Shown: piece after piece, positions 1-12,926 of the stretch
How the letters are laid out: each line of letters starts with the position of its first letter
How positions within the stretch are numbered: the first letter of the stretch is position 1
Assembly (NCBI GenBank): GCA_027924585.1
Contig: BSBM01000092.1
Location: 10,509,001-10,573,000 of the forward strand
Reading direction: 5' to 3'
DNA length: 64,000 nt
DNA from: Larix kaempferi
Lineage: Eukaryota; Streptophyta; Pinopsida; Pinales; Pinaceae
Notes under the pieces: generated by a model
The model's database searches: none
What the model saw: only the letters and a program-made list of their open reading frames with translations
Told to the model about the DNA's origin: nothing
Program-made: the position numbers and the translations under genes

Positions 1-2925
1 TTGCCTTGTTTCGCCATAATGACCCCGAAAGCCGCCAAGATTTTCTAGCTACATGTCTAAAGCCAGGCTTAGAAGTCATAGAAACCCCTTTCCCTTTAGA
101 TGTCAGCCTTTTTTATGACAAGTCCCAATTGGTCCTTTCTCTGGTGGCTCAATTTCTAGGATTAGATACTGATTTGTGGGTAACCGAAGTTCAGTTGAGT
201 CTGCTTTTTAGGATTAGCATTAGTTCGTTGGAGTCTGAAAATGGGCTCGTCCCATCCCTCAAATTTGAAGAGTTTTTGGCATAGAAAATACATGTACAGT
301 TGAGCAAATTCCCAAATACTAGGTATTTCAAGTATCGAACGAAACTGGTAAAAATGGTTATGTATAGCAGCGCAGAAAATTTACAGTTTTCTCCATTACT
401 TAACACAAATGCTTTAGAGGATAATGTCTTTAATTACATGAACTATATTTTGTCTGCTGTTTATAAAGTCATTTTTGGAGAGGAACTACCTAGGGTGTTG
501 CCGGAGATGAAATCAATGATGCAGTTGAAGAAGGAACTGGCAGTTGGTGACTGGTTTCTGTTGAAGGATGCTACAGTGATCGGGTTGTATGGATTCGTGC
601 ACGAGCCCTATATTTTACCTGCTTTCCTGACTCTAAGGGTTTTTTCTCTCGAGTTCGTCAGGCAGAAGTTAATTTTGGAGGATGAACAATTCCTGAAATT
701 CAAGAAAGGCTCCGATGTAAAGCACCCGTGGAGAGTGGGCCCCTTTGTTATAAAAATCAAGGATGCCTTGTTAGATGTAGAAAAATTCTTGGAAATTATG
801 GGGTTTAAAAAGGACGTTGCAATTGCCTATGATCCCTTGCACATTATTTCTAGGAGGAAAAAATTATGTAACCTAAGCGGTTTTGAACACCAGGAGACAG
901 AAGGATCGTTAAAGGGGCGGAATTTGCTTCGCTGTGAACCTGAGCAGGAGGAGGTCGTGAATTTACAAGCAGGCGACCTAGTTTTGTCAGATTTGGCAAT
1001 GGACGTGGAGAAAGTGCTAGACACTTTGGAAGTTGGAAGAAAAAGGGACTTGCATGAAGTTCTGGGTTCAGATGCTGAGGAAGAAAATGAAGAAAAAAGG
1101 CTTAAAGTGGAGACCTCGGATGAACTGATTGTTTTGGCAAGAAATGAAGGATGGAGTGAAGACCAAGGACTCAAGGTCGAGATGCGGGATGAGCTAGTGA
1201 CCTTGGTTGGCAATGATAAATGTGAGGAAGGAGAGCCTTTGGCTCCAGAGGTCCAAATTCGAGAATACAATTTTCAAGATGTTAAGGAAGGAGATGAAGC
1301 CCATAAATTTCGGTCCAGGGCCGACCTGTGCAAGCAGTATGAATAGAATAAACAGGCCTCGGCCCAAAGGCTGTTTGATTTGATGCCAAGATCCAGGAGT
1401 TTATCTAGTTCCGGAGCTTCTTTAATGACCAGCAGAAATATAAGGGATACCACTTTGAACCTGGCAATATCGACGGAGGACAGAGTGACTGAAGTGAAGG
1501 TCAATTGGAAGAAGATACCAGTGCCTGATAAGATCCAGTTTCATAAGCAAATTGGGGATTTTATATATGATGATTTTGTAGAAGCGTCATTGAAAGCTGA
1601 TAACTTGGAGGTTGTTGTAACTAAGTTAGAAGGCCAATTGAGACAGGAGAGATTTGAAAACAAAGCTTTTCAACAACAAGTCAAGAAGCTTCAATTTGAC
1701 TTAGTTGAAAGTGACGGCAGAGGGAATGCCAGCAAGCAGTTGTTAATAGAAAAGGATAGCTTGATTCAGAAGCTACAGAAAAAGGGAAAGGTCCCAAATA
1801 TACAGCTGATCCAGGCTCCAGAGGAAACAAACCTGGAGATAGAAAAAGAGAATTTATCTAAAGAGTTGAGTGATAGTAAAGCAAGGTTACTAAAGTTTGC
1901 TGAGAAAGAAGACAGTTGGAAAAAGGAGAAAATAAGCTTCAAAAATCAAATAAATGATTTAAAAAGTAACTTGTCCAATTTTGACATGCGGCCGTCAAGT
2001 ATGAATCAAAGTGGAGATGAAAGTGATACTAATAGCCTTGTGCAGGCTATGTCCCATATTAGTCTGAAGGATGCTGAGATCAGAGAATTGAAGGAAAAAG
2101 CTCGGATGTTGGAAGAAGAGAATGAGAAAAAGGAAAAAGAGGCGAGATCCCTGCAAGAGAAATACGATGCCCTAGGTGACGTTAATAAAAAACTTGCTCA
2201 TCAAGTTATAGTCCAGGCGGCTATGCAAGGATGCAAGCATCAGGTGTGGGATCAGATCATTAAAGTAGCTGAGGAATTCAGACCATACCTGGATTTTATG
2301 AGAATAAAGGAGAAAACAGTTAGTGATGCTTTTACAAGTTGTGTGGCCATAAGGGAAACTCTAAGCCGAAAGCCCAAGGAAATGACACAGAACGCTGTTA
2401 CTTTTTTAAATGGTTTATCAGAGGAGGAAAGGACAACCTTGGATATTGGAAATCGGATCACGACAATTGTGGTGGCAAGAAGGGTTCTCGGGAAGCATGC
2501 ACAGGTCGAAGGTGTGGAAGCCAGGGCCGAGGAAATGAAAAGGCAGGTAGCAAGATTCAAAGGACAGTTTGGCAAGTTGGTTGAAATGGGATTACCCACG
2601 TTCTGGGATGATAATCAGGAGCTAATTTCTCAAAACGTGTATAAAAAATTGCTTTTTCAGCATAAGGATGGATCATGCCAAATTCAAACATCTGAACCAT
2701 CTACTCACCGGCAAAATTCTGATGGAAAAGATCGCGGAAGATTTTGAAATCCTGAACAGGTTGGTCACTATTGGCAAGAGACTTCCCCCAGTTTCCATTT
2801 TAGATCACATCGAGATAAGGGTTATAGTGAAGGAAATGGTGAACTATGACCTTCCATCTACCGAGCTATGGACCACCGTGGAAAGATATGGAAAAATGAA
2901 ATACACACTTCGTCCTGCACAATAG
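1..2925 (+). pseudogene. Broken long ORF, coiled-coil protein of unknown function, 5' end outside the window
   Basis: Three open stretches (6-284, 300-1346, 1380-2747) lie in one frame and are separated only by two TAG codons at 282-284 and 1344-1346, so they read as one gene of about 910 codons open to the left edge. The first part (to about 950) is globular and mixed hydrophobic. A charged linker rich in Glu/Lys follows (about 1050-1340), then a long heptad-like Leu/Glu/Lys segment (about 1,580-2,220) that should form a coiled coil. Near 2,660 a frameshift moves the likely C-terminus to the frame ending at 2,925. Both TAGs could be CAG (Gln) that lost a C. I do not recognise the family. The general look resembles plant proteins carried by retroelements, but I see no RT, integrase or zinc finger here. 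Confidence is high that it is coding-derived, low on function. Confidence 0.55.
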
Positions 2926-3761
2926 CCGTTGGGGCTTTTTTATTTTTCAAAGAGTTGTTGTCATTTTCAAAGACTTCTTAGACATTTTCATTTTTAAAAG
3001 TAATTTGTAATATTTTTAAGGCGGCTACTGGAAATAGCCAGCTGGTGCAATTACTTTACTATCCTTTTGTCTTTTATTTTTGAAATTGGAAATCACCTAG
3101 TAAAAAGACTGGTGAATGTGAAAAATAGTTAGGCTTGTCTCGCCTGTTTTTTATAGTGGCGAATATGTTTTGATAGGGTGGCATTTTGTTATAACTATTT
3201 TCTGGTATGAGTAGGTCGAGCAGGAGGCTCTAGGAAGCTATATATGCTATGTAATTGAATGAAGAAAGGGTTGAAAACTTTTGGAGGCTTATACTTTGCT
3301 CTGTGTAAGACATTTTTGAGCTATTTTAAATAAAATTGACAGAGCCAAGCAGGTGTTTTATCAGGGATTCCTGTGTTATTGGTCTTGCAGTCTGTTCTTT
3401 CTTTTTCCCATGTGAATTGTGTTTCTTTCATCGTTCGTCCATTTTGTAATTGCTTATTCATGTTTGGTTCAGTGTAGTATTTGAATGGAATTCATAGAAA
3501 TTATGCTCTGTTCAGATCATACCAAGCATTCCATTACTATCTTCTGCTAAAGTCAATATAGAATTCATGTCTCCATGCTTTATATTGATGGATTGTTCAT
3601 TTCTCTTCTAAATAACCAACTAAAAGCTTTTTTACTGTGAGCTGGTGGCTACCTTGCCCCTGTATGAATGTATGTGCAAAGTATTTGTCAATGATGTTCA
3701 TGTCTTGTTTAATTTGACTCCATTGGCCCAATATAGATCCATGCTGTTTTCCAACCACAAT
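2926..3761. other. AT-rich non-coding stretch
   Basis: No open frame with protein-like composition, no repeat boundary and no RNA gene seen. It could be the 3' flank of the broken gene to the left. Confidence 0.5.
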
Positions 3762-4990
3762 TTATAAAAACCAATCTGTCCTAATAGAGATCCGATCCTC
3801 TAAATATGTTTGAATGATTATCTTAAGAAATGAATGCTGGTGTATGTTTTCATTGTTGACACCCTTGATTATTTCCAGTTTTTCATGTGTTTGTAGAGAG
3901 AGCCCTCTCTGACTATGCTGGGCCAGTAGCATAAGTATTAAATGGTTAGTGGTTACCCCAGTTTTCCCTCTTTCATAACCTTGGGGGTTATTTTGGGTGT
4001 TAACAATAACATTATTAAACACCCCATCTTCAACAGAAACATTTCCATTTCCAATCACATATAATGTTGTATCATCTGCCAGAAATATTTTCTTTGTTGC
4101 AATCATTATCTAACTCAACAAACTTCTCCTTATTATGGGACATATGATGAGTTGCACCGGAATCTTTGACCCATTCAGTTTAATTTGAGACATTAGCTTT
4201 GAGAGAAACACAAAGCGCATTACCTTTTTCTCCTGTAGAGCTTTTATGTCTTGAAAACTTGCATTGTCTTTGTCGTATGTCCCATTGTTTCTTGTGACAA
4301 TCCTTTACATAATGCCGTAGCTTTCCACAATAATGAATAGTAGTTACTAAATCTAAAATTATGCTTCTTTTCTTCAAGTTGATTTGGAAATTGACTTATC
4401 TTATCATTTGGCTTATCATTTAATTTCTCTGTGTATTGGAATGATATTCTCTTGGAGACAAGTGCAAGACCTCATCATTAGATGACTCCCTTTCTTTTTC
4501 TAATTGTTGCTCTTTCTGCAATAACTTGGTAGTAAGATTGGCTACAGAAATGGTAGGAATTTTATTAGCAGTATCAAGCCCTCTAATCAAAGGTTGATAA
4601 GAACTGGGAAGGAGACAGAGAATAATATGCACAAACTCCTTTTCAACCAATGTTTTTCCAAGACTTTCTAATTCATTACGTATAGCTTTCAACTTTGTTA
4701 GATGAGGTGCAATTTCTTGATTATTTGACAACTTCAAATTGTGTAAATCACTAGTGAGATTTAAGATCCATGAATCACTTGTATTATGGTATTATTTTTC
4801 AAGTGTATTCCATATCTCAATGCCATCTCTCAAATGTTTAATTTCAACAAACACTTCATTAGATACAAAAGTTTTAATATATGCACCAGCTTCCTTGTTA
4901 TGCAACAAATTTCCAAAAAGAGCACGAGAAGAGAAGAAATAGACCAGAAAGAGTACTCCATGACTTTAATAATGAAAATAGATGAATAGC
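3762..4990 (-). pseudogene. Ty1/copia gag-protease relic
   Basis: Read on the minus strand, 4,990 to 4,420 gives a UBN2-type copia Gag (helical, with a typical stretch around LTKLKAIRNELESLGK). 4,377 to 4,180 holds a CCHC zinc knuckle whose first Cys is replaced by Ile (IHYCGKLRHYVKDC). About 4,170 to 4,110 gives a protease motif DSGATHH. 4,106 to 3,762 follows in a shifted frame with the pre-integrase part. There is at least one nonsense codon in Gag near 4,795, one before the protease near 4,182, and a frameshift near 4,110. Integrase and RT are missing, and I found no LTRs or TSD, so this is an old fragment. Confidence 0.75.
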
Positions 4991-6568
4991 AAGACTCTTC
5001 GAGGGGGGAACCTCCTTATACAATGTACTACACAAGACAAAACAATACAAAATGGACAAAATGAAAAGGTATCATTCCTATATATAGGAGACTAAGAGAT
5101 ACAATTCCAACTAACTGACCCAATCGATGTAACTAATATAACCATAAAAATGATAATTACAACTAATGTACCAAGCCGACATCAGAACTAATATAATGTG
5201 ACCCATATAAGGGGAAATTTACTCACATTGAGGGCTTAACGTGCCCCTCCCCTTCAGATAAGTGTTGTCCTCAACACTTGGTTAGTTGTGGATGCTTCTG
5301 TATGAAGGGCTAGCTAGGCACATTGAAATTTCAACATCATGTAAATATGCATTTTAATAAAATACCCACAACTAGCTATGCAATGCAACAAAGAGATGGG
5401 GGCATGATTTTACAAAGAATTGGGAGGGAAACATTCAAACCCTTGGAGCCAATCAAGTCAAGCCAAGTGTCAATGAGAGAACCCATCAAACCCTCAACTA
5501 CCCATGTTGACTTTTGTACCCAATCATTCATTTCTCCCAAGAGTTGGTTGATGTAGTTAATGCCTTGGGAATGGAGAGGTATGGCTGTCCAAATTCGGGT
5601 ATGGGAAAGCCACCCTTCATGGAAAATCGTGTTTGTCTCCTTGGGCAAGAAAAGAGCCACAAAATTGCTCTCTAAGCCATTATTCACCATTGCCTTTCTC
5701 TCTCACGTAGCTCTAGTTGTCTGGGCGTTTTCCTCCATGGTTTTTCTGTGTTCTCCTTCATCTTTCTAGCTGGGAAGGGGCGTTTTTGTGTTGGTTACCA
5801 GTGGGGAAGATAACAGAACTATTTTGGGTCTTCCTGGAGGTCGTTTAGGCCATTGGAAAGGATCATAACCAATGGGATAAATCGGTTTTGCTCCCTGAGG
5901 TTGAATTCTAAATTCCACAGTTCGTTTTGGGTGAACCACGAGTTGGGAGAGCCAATGTGGACCCTGTTTTGTGAACACCTCTGTTGTAAATGTGTATCCC
6001 TGCCCAATGGTCGTTTTTGTTGTGTGTAGAAAGAGTATGTTGGGGCATGGGTAATGGGTATCTGTTGCTTTGGCTTGAGCTTGAGTGCAAGCATCTAGGG
6101 TTCAAGTGTATCCTGATAAACCCAGTTGTGGACTGGCTTGGATCAGTTGAAATGATAAATTGGTTGTGAATGAGCTTGAATGTCCCATGTTCCTTGTAGA
6201 AATCATGCCCAGCTCGGGGGTGGTCTCTGAGTGCTGAAAGAATACAGGCTGGGAAGAGACCTATGGTTGGGTGGAACATTGCAACGACATAGCTAGTTGT
6301 TTGGGACAATTGTGAAATGAAGATAAGTATCTGATGTGTATTTACTTTTGAAATGTTTAATTTGTAGTTTAGTTTGATATGCTGGATGAGCATGAATGGT
6401 GTGTGTATGATGTTTTAATTCCACTGTGCATACTTGCTTGATTGCATCTGCACACATTGGTTTTAATGGTATGAATCTAATGAATGGGCTGAATTTATGT
6501 TAAAGCCCCAGAGATTGGCATCATATTCCCTTCCTTGCCTTGGATAGATGGGAGGGTATGTGAGAGAA
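4991..6568. other. Non-coding, no feature recognised
   Basis: Several open frames up to 161 codons occur on both strands but overlap one another and show no known motif. Parts may be LTR sequence of the copia relic or of another old element, since the stretch ends at a primer-site-like motif, but no TG...CA boundary could be fixed. Confidence 0.4.
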
Positions 6569-6580
6569 TGGTATCAGAGT
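6569..6580 (+). promoter_or_regulatory. Possible tRNA-iMet primer-binding site of an old LTR element
   Basis: TGGTATCAGAGT matches 11 of 12 bases of the usual plant LTR-retrotransposon primer site for initiator Met tRNA (TGGTATCAGAGC). The bases before it do not end in CA, so the LTR end is either mutated or absent. It is offered as a hint that 5.8-6.6 kb may hold an old LTR. Confidence 0.3.
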
Positions 6581-6829
6581 TGCTGGTTGCAGCATTGGGC
6601 CTTCATGGATTTCCTATCACAGTGGCAGAGGTAAGTATTCCTCCTGCTCAAACTGATCCTTAAGAAAATTTCAGATTTTCAAAATTCTTCTAAGTGTTTT
6701 TGAAAAAATTTCCAAGTCTGTATCGGAAGGAACTTGCGATATTTTCGCTGAAACAACGGAAGGAACCGAAGTTGGCGGAATAACTTTGCAAGTTGCTCTG
6801 CAATGATTTAGCAGAAAGTTATGAGTTTT

Positions 6830-7195
6830 CGCCGAAACGGTGGAAAGAACTAGCGAGTTTGCACCGAAGTTGTCGGAAGGAAAAGCTGAGTTTTCGACCG
6901 GAAGAACTCAGTGAGTTGGTCCGCGACGGCGGAAGAACTCGGCGAGTTGGTCTGCAATGGCGCAAGAACTTGGCAAGTTGGTCCGCAACGGTAGAAGGAC
7001 TCGGTGAGTTGGTCCAAAAAAAAATTCTAAGTGTTTTACTACGGCAGAACTTGACAAGTTGGTCTAAAACGGCGGAAGAACTCGGCGAGTTGCTCCGCAA
7101 CAAGTCGGAAAAGACAAGTGAGTTCGCTGACCGGAAGAACTCGGCGAGTTGCTCCGCAAAAGGTCGGAAGAACTCGGCGAGTTTATCCGAAACAA
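6830..7195 (+). repeat. 31-bp tandem repeat (minisatellite), diverged at both ends
   Basis: From 6,900 four head-to-tail copies of a 31-base unit are clear (starts 6,900, 6,931, 6,962, 6,993), core GAAGAACTCGGCGAGTTGG followed by TCCGCAACGG. More degenerate copies run from about 6,720 and on to about 7,195, broken by an A-rich insert near 7,020. The unit is not a multiple of three, so the open frame across it is not evidence of a gene. It is GC-richer than its surroundings. Confidence 0.85.
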
Positions 7196-7708
7196 GGAAT
7201 TTCAGCTATTTTCCAGGGAGATTTTTCAGGTGCTGAAAGTTGAAAAATGCAATGGAACTTTCAACGACTGTCGTCCCCCGGAGACAGTCATTGAAAGTGT
7301 AAAATGCATTCTCTATGCTTGGGATGAGAAGCAGGAATTGCAGAGAAGGTTTGTGGAATCCCTATTAACAGTAATTGGCTGTAAAATGCATTGCAGATGA
7401 GCAATGGGAGCAGCAAAGCAATGTTGATAAGAGGGAAATTCCTCACCTTGAACTATTTCTGTTTATAGCATAAGAATTGCATATTTGGAAAATAGCAAGA
7501 ATGAATGATTACATGTATGTATATGTTGAATTGTTAATTCATGAGAAGATCATAGCTGATAATTGCTTGTATGCTTGGTAGGGAAGCCAAGAAAAGGATC
7601 AGCTATGATGTGGAGAAGGAACTCCATGTCATGATGAGGAATTGAAAAGGGAGAATTCCTTAACTCTTCTCTTGTTATTGTATTTATATTTCCCAAGTTT
7701 TATATACT

Positions 7709-8124
7709 AGAAATTATGGCATAGGGATGCTGGAAATGCAAGAGAATAGCAGAGTACATACATATGAATTAGTGGGCATGATCAAAGAATCATTGCATGG
7801 TGCATGTGGATTGCTTATGCATGAGCATGATATTGCACATGGGTAAAGGTAGTGAGGTTACACGTGCAATAGCCCATTAATGGTATTGCTTATGGTTGAT
7901 GACAACTAATGTTGTAGAAATCATACCATAGAAGCATGATTGAAAATGCAAGAGGATAGATAGATGAAGATGAATATGCCCTAGATGGCATATTAATAAA
8001 CATTGCACAATGCATGTGAAAATGTTTTTGAATGTATATGATATTGCATATTGGTAAAATAGTGAGGTTTTACATATGCAATGAGCCACTTAAGATAATT
8101 ATTGTGGTTGCTAATAATTAGTTG
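7709..8124. repeat. Diverged tandem duplication, about 207 bp x 2
   Basis: Copy 1 (7,709-7,915) and copy 2 (7,916-8,124) share in order AGAAAT-AT-CCATAG-like starts, GAAAATGCAAGAG, a GATATTGCA segment, GGTAAA-TAGTGAGGTT and a final TTG-TGGTTG-TAAT block. Identity by eye is moderate, so the duplication is old. Confidence 0.6.
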
Positions 8125-9964
8125 TGTTCGCATTGGTTGTAGGACCAAAGACAACCGAAGCATGGCTAAAGATGAGGATGATGTTGTTGCATATGACCAA
8201 CAACCTTATGAAGAAAGGATGGTGCAACAAATCTATGATCATGATGTTGGCAAAAGGACTTTGTCGCCTTGATAAGAGGCCAACTGATCAGGAGAAAGAC
8301 TGCATGAAGGAGGTAGACATGATGATGGGATACCAGAGTGCTCTGTCGAAGGACAGAGATTGCATGAAATGTGAAGTAATGAGTATTTACTGTTTATATA
8401 AATTGCATGGATAGTGTGATTGTGTCCTGCAATTTTATTATGATAATGATGCATATATAGAAATGTATAAATTTCATTGCATTTCAAATGTTAACAACTG
8501 AAGGTGTTTGAATTATTGAGTGTTATAATTCTGAGATCACTTCAGTGACTGTTGTGGAAATGAAAGGATTAAATGCATAGATACTCACAACGTGTTTGGC
8601 TTATCGAAGTTCATATTTCGGGTAGAAAAGTCTTGCGTATGGCAATAAGGATAAGTCCATAGTAAAGACCAGGATCTACCATGTGCAAAATCCAAAGGTT
8701 ATGAGAGGGTTCTCATGGTTGTAAAGTATGCATGAAACAAATCTGAAAATTCTCTGGTTTAAATTTACGAGAATAATCTCATGGTGGTAAATCTAATTTC
8801 TGTAGGAAAACAGATTTACAAATTTCAGATTTGAGATTTTTCTAATAATTGCTAATGATTGTTTGACTTATATCAAATTGTGTCAGGAGGACATGTTGTA
8901 GGTGGATGTTTATGTATGGTAGCAAGTGTAAAACCATAATGGACAGAGTGATACCACTTATGAGAGCCAAACAATATGAGGGTGTCCTCATGGTTAAACA
9001 AATCAATTCCTGTAGGAGACATAATTGTAAACTCATGTTGAATTAATTATTGATGCTATTGATTGGCTATGGAACAATCATATTTGAAGCTTATTGCTAA
9101 ATGTTGCTGACTGTTTGGCTATTTGATAAGTGTGCCAGGATGACACATTGCAGGAAGACCATGTGTGATGGCCTGCAGAAGCCAAACTAGATGGGAAGGA
9201 TCCCATGCTTTGGAAATGGGTTTCAGGTGAAATGCCATTGTAAATGTTGATAATGTCTCAACCGAACTGCATGTTGGTAAACCATGTAAGTGAGACAATA
9301 AAATTATGCCAAGAAGGCATGTGTGGGTTATGGAACCTGAAAACAATGGGGTGGAAAACTGAAGTACTGTTGACTCAGAGAAGGGAGCCCCATTCTTCGC
9401 AAATGAAGGAAAGATACATCTGAAAAGGGATAAGTATTCTGTAACCCTAACTCAGAATATACATGTCTGGTTATTAGATTTAATATGAAGAGCATGTTTT
9501 ATTATTTCATTATTATTCCAGACTGCTTGAGTATGATTAGGGCCTACATGTCTCACCTCCGAAAGGGAGTGCACACCTTTCTGGTGCTGGATTATGATAG
9601 GGTTGTCAATATTGATTACACCCTAAGGGAATGGATGCATTCATGGTGTTTCAATACTTGATAGTGAATGTTATGAAATATGGTTACAATTTTAGAGTAG
9701 CAATAATGATGAGTCTTCTTATCCTTCTTGTGATATCAACTTACATAGACGCAATTTGATGATGCACGTTCAGAGGAAAAGTAAAGAAAGGATGCTCAAG
9801 AGGAATGTATGAGCAATGGTAACCTTTTTGTAGTGTGAGTGGGTATCATGGGGCCATGATAGCCTGCAGCCAAGAAAGCCACCTATAGAGTTCCTAAAGG
9901 GAACCGTTGGCTTGCCCGGAAAAAGGAGTGCCATACTTGTGTGGATGAAGAATTGTTATGCACA

Positions 9965-10123
9965 TGAAGGGTTGTTGCATGCCTAATGAACCCAGTCGGT
10001 GTACTGGTTTGGCATTATTGCTTGGGTGTTGTGGAGGTATTAATGAAGGGTTGTTGCATGCCTAATGAACCTAGTCAGTGTACTGGTTTGGCATTATTTG
10101 TTTGGGTGTTGTGGAGGTATTAG
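9965..10123. repeat. Tandem duplication, 79 bp x 2
   Basis: TGAAGGGTTGTTGCATGCC starts at 9,965 and again at 10,044. The two 79-base units differ by only a few bases. A third decayed start (GGCTGATGCAAGCCTAA) follows near 10,128. Confidence 0.8.
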
Positions 10124-10587
10124 TAAAAGGCTGATGCAAGCCTAAGGTAGAGTGGTAGAGCCTTGACCTATAATGGTCGGTGGCACAGTTTCCTTCCATT
10201 GGTTGATGACCCAGACGAATGTGTTGGCTCGGCAATGGAGAGGGCCAACCAGGTATGGGACTGGTTGAGAACCACGAATGCTTGGTAAATCCATTCGGCG
10301 TGAAGGTGTACTGGTTAGGAATTAACTACTTGATGTTGTGGAGTAGCATGCGTGCTAGCCAAACATCCAAGTCCATAGGAGATCCCAAGGCTTGCAAAGC
10401 GAAGCAGGATCTTGTGGACCAGAAAAGGAAATGCACAATACAGATAAGTATTCAGTTTCATTTATTTCTTGTTTGGAATAATGAAGATTTAAGGTATAAG
10501 TATTCTAACAGCTAAGCTGATACACTATTGTTTCTTTGTTGGAAACCTTGGTCATTGCAAGAAAGCAAGGACCTTGAAAGAACTACA

Positions 10588-10705
10588 ATTCTTGGTAAAA
10601 CCAGAGAGTAACTGGTTGTGCACTATAAAATTCTTAGTAGAACCAGAGAGTAACTGGTTGTGCACTAAATTCTTGGTAAATCCAGAGAGTAACTGATGCT
10701 CGATA
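10588..10705. repeat. About 40-bp unit x 3
   Basis: ATTCTTGGTA-AACCAGAGAGTAACTGG-like units start at 10,588, 10,630 and 10,669 (42 and 39 bases apart). The third is truncated after AACTG. Confidence 0.8.
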
Positions 10706-12021
10706 AAATTCAGAGAATAGTTGGTGGGAACATTAACCACTTGATGTTGTGGAGCAGCCGGCATGCTGGCCAAACATTCCTTAATTAATTGATAAAACCT
10801 TGTCGACGTACTGGCCTGGAATTTCCTATTTGAATGGTTGTGGAGTAGCCTGCGTGCTAGCCCAACATTCATTATTATATCCACGGGAAATCCAATGCTT
10901 GGAAAACAAAAAAGGATCCTATGGAATAAAGTGAAGACACCCAATATAGATAAGTATTTGGTTATCTTGCAGCTTCTTGCTTATTTAATATGAATATACA
11001 TGTGTATATGATTTGATTATGATTTCTTAAACTCTTGTCTAGAGATAAACCCTATGAAAATACACTAAACATGTGAATTGATTCAATGTTTGAAGTGTAG
11101 GTATTGCTGGAAGCAAGGACTATGAAAGCATCTAGAGGATGCATGTGGACACGAGACCATCCTAAAGAGAGCTCAGTATGAGCAATAATGAAAGATGGTG
11201 CTAGTGGACATGTGTGGGTCCTAGCAGCCAAAGGTTCTGTAAGCAACAATAGGGAAGGGCACCCTAGTTGAAAAAAAAAATCCTCATACAGACCTTAGAC
11301 ACTATGTGTCATAGCCAAGAAAGATAAAGTCAAGCATTCACATTGAAGTGAAAGAGGCTAAGGAGCATAGAACCGCAAGTGATGGTGTGGCTTCGGATTG
11401 GAACAAGACTAAGAGGGGGAAACTCTTACTCTTCTCTTTCCCTTTTGATTGACTTATTTCAGAAACAAAGGATTGTTGAATGCATGTTGTGACTGGAAGT
11501 TGATTGTGTTTATTGCTTGAAATTAATTGTGAATGCTGAAATAATTATTTTCCTGTGAAAGAATGAACATGAATGAGTTCATGGGTATCTTGGGAGAGCT
11601 TGAAATGTGTGGAAGTCTCATGAGTAAAGCATGGAAGTTCCAAGTCAATTGGGAAAATAATTGACTAATTTTAATATTGTGTTATGCATGTCCTAATAGG
11701 AATTTCCATGATGAGTCTCACAGGTGAGAAATTGAAAGCCATTAGTTGCAGTTGTTACCAGCCAATTGTTTCTAGTGAGAAAAGTGAGAGCCAATTGTGC
11801 ACCGTGATCATGGCAGCAGACCAAAAGCTATTTGTTTTGGCTGGAAATCTTCCTCAAATAGTTTCCAGGACAGCAAGAAAGATGGCATCTATGGAATTCC
11901 AGACTTGTAGACCAGCTGGAAGGTGAATAAAGGGAAGGGATTACTGTGGAGAAATTCCCACCTGCAGAGATGGAAGGTCAAAGCCAGCAGGAACAGTTGT
12001 GGAAGCCAAAGGACTTGGTCC

Positions 12022-12924
12022 TGTTATCGGGCAATCTACCAAAGACGGATCTAAGGCATGATCTCCCTAGCTCAATGCGAGTCTAGAACAAATAGAACAT
12101 ACTACAAATGGATTTCCTAGATCTACTTATGGATCGAGTATTAGATGTCTTACCTTTCACTTCGCAATCCTTTCTCCTGAATGCTACTCCATGCCTCACG
12201 GTCGTCAGATCTAAGCTGCAAGACCTGTCAAGACAAGAAACAAGAGAAACAAGTAAAGGGCATCTATACAATAAGAGATATAAGTGAACAGTTAAGCAGG
12301 TAAACTACTCAATATCATTACACATATGAACAATATTGGTGGAAAGCATTTGCATTACTGTAAAAATAGGGAAGTACATAGTATAGATATAGAACTACAA
12401 CCGAGGCTTAATGCTGCAGCCCTTCTCCAACAAATCCAATTGCCATATCCTTCCAAGGAAGTATGAGTTCTCCAATAGGTGAGTGGAGATGTTCCAAGAG
12501 TGATTTCACCAACATGTAGATACCATAAACCTCCTCCACTTGGGATGGGAGTGAGCTTCATTTAAATAGGACTAGGTGGATAGGATATGGATAGGATAGG
12601 TTGAGATATGATAGGAGAGGCTTAGGGGATATCTCCAAGGTGCTAGGAGCCGAGTGCCATCTCCTCCAAGAAGTCAGGGATAGGGTCCCAAGTACGAAAG
12701 CTTCAAGAAGAGACTCGAAGAAGCTATTTTTTCCATCTAACTGACTTCGTCACACTCTGTAATGGGGCAGGGTACGACATCACATGTTGCTCATGTGCAG
12801 CTTGCAACGACCTCTCAAAACCTAGTACAAATGAGTGCAAATCCTTCCAGGTCAATCACTCAATCAGGGTAACTTCAAGGATGTATACACTGAATCTAAT
12901 GATGAGGAGATTTTAGGTGTAACA
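12022..12924 (-). repeat. 3' LTR of element B (903 bp)
   Basis: On the minus strand it begins TGTTACACC at 12,924 and ends GATAACA at 12,022, the same ends as both LTRs of element A, and aligns with them over its length. It is preceded on the minus strand by a polypurine tract, so it is the downstream LTR. The TATA element seen in A (TATATAAAT) reads TATTTAAAT here. Confidence 0.93.
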
Positions 12925-12926
12925 TA

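Larger units (their letters stand above)
7196..12021. other. About 4.8 kb non-coding DNA made of diverged local duplications
   Basis: No convincing coding frame. The stretch shows repeated phrases at several scales (three clearest cases listed separately), and the motif GATAAGTATT recurs (near 9,430, 10,443, 10,950). It looks like the decayed internal or untranslated part of a large repeat. Its right end touches the LTR of element B at 12,022, and GGTCC at 12,017-12,021 is the expected left copy of B's target-site duplication. Confidence 0.45.

Noticed and set aside
827-1270. 147-codon minus-strand ORF
   Set aside because: Ser/Pro-rich shadow of the charged linker of the plus-strand gene, with no independent support.
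5908-6393. 161-codon minus-strand ORF in the left flank
   Set aside because: Composition and overlapping frames give no sign of a protein, and no motif is recognised.
6793-7236. 147-codon ORF over the 31-bp array
   Set aside because: The repeat unit is not a multiple of three and the frame is open only because of the repeat composition.
10219-10515. 98-codon plus-strand ORF
   Set aside because: Lies among local duplications, with no motif and no conserved start context.
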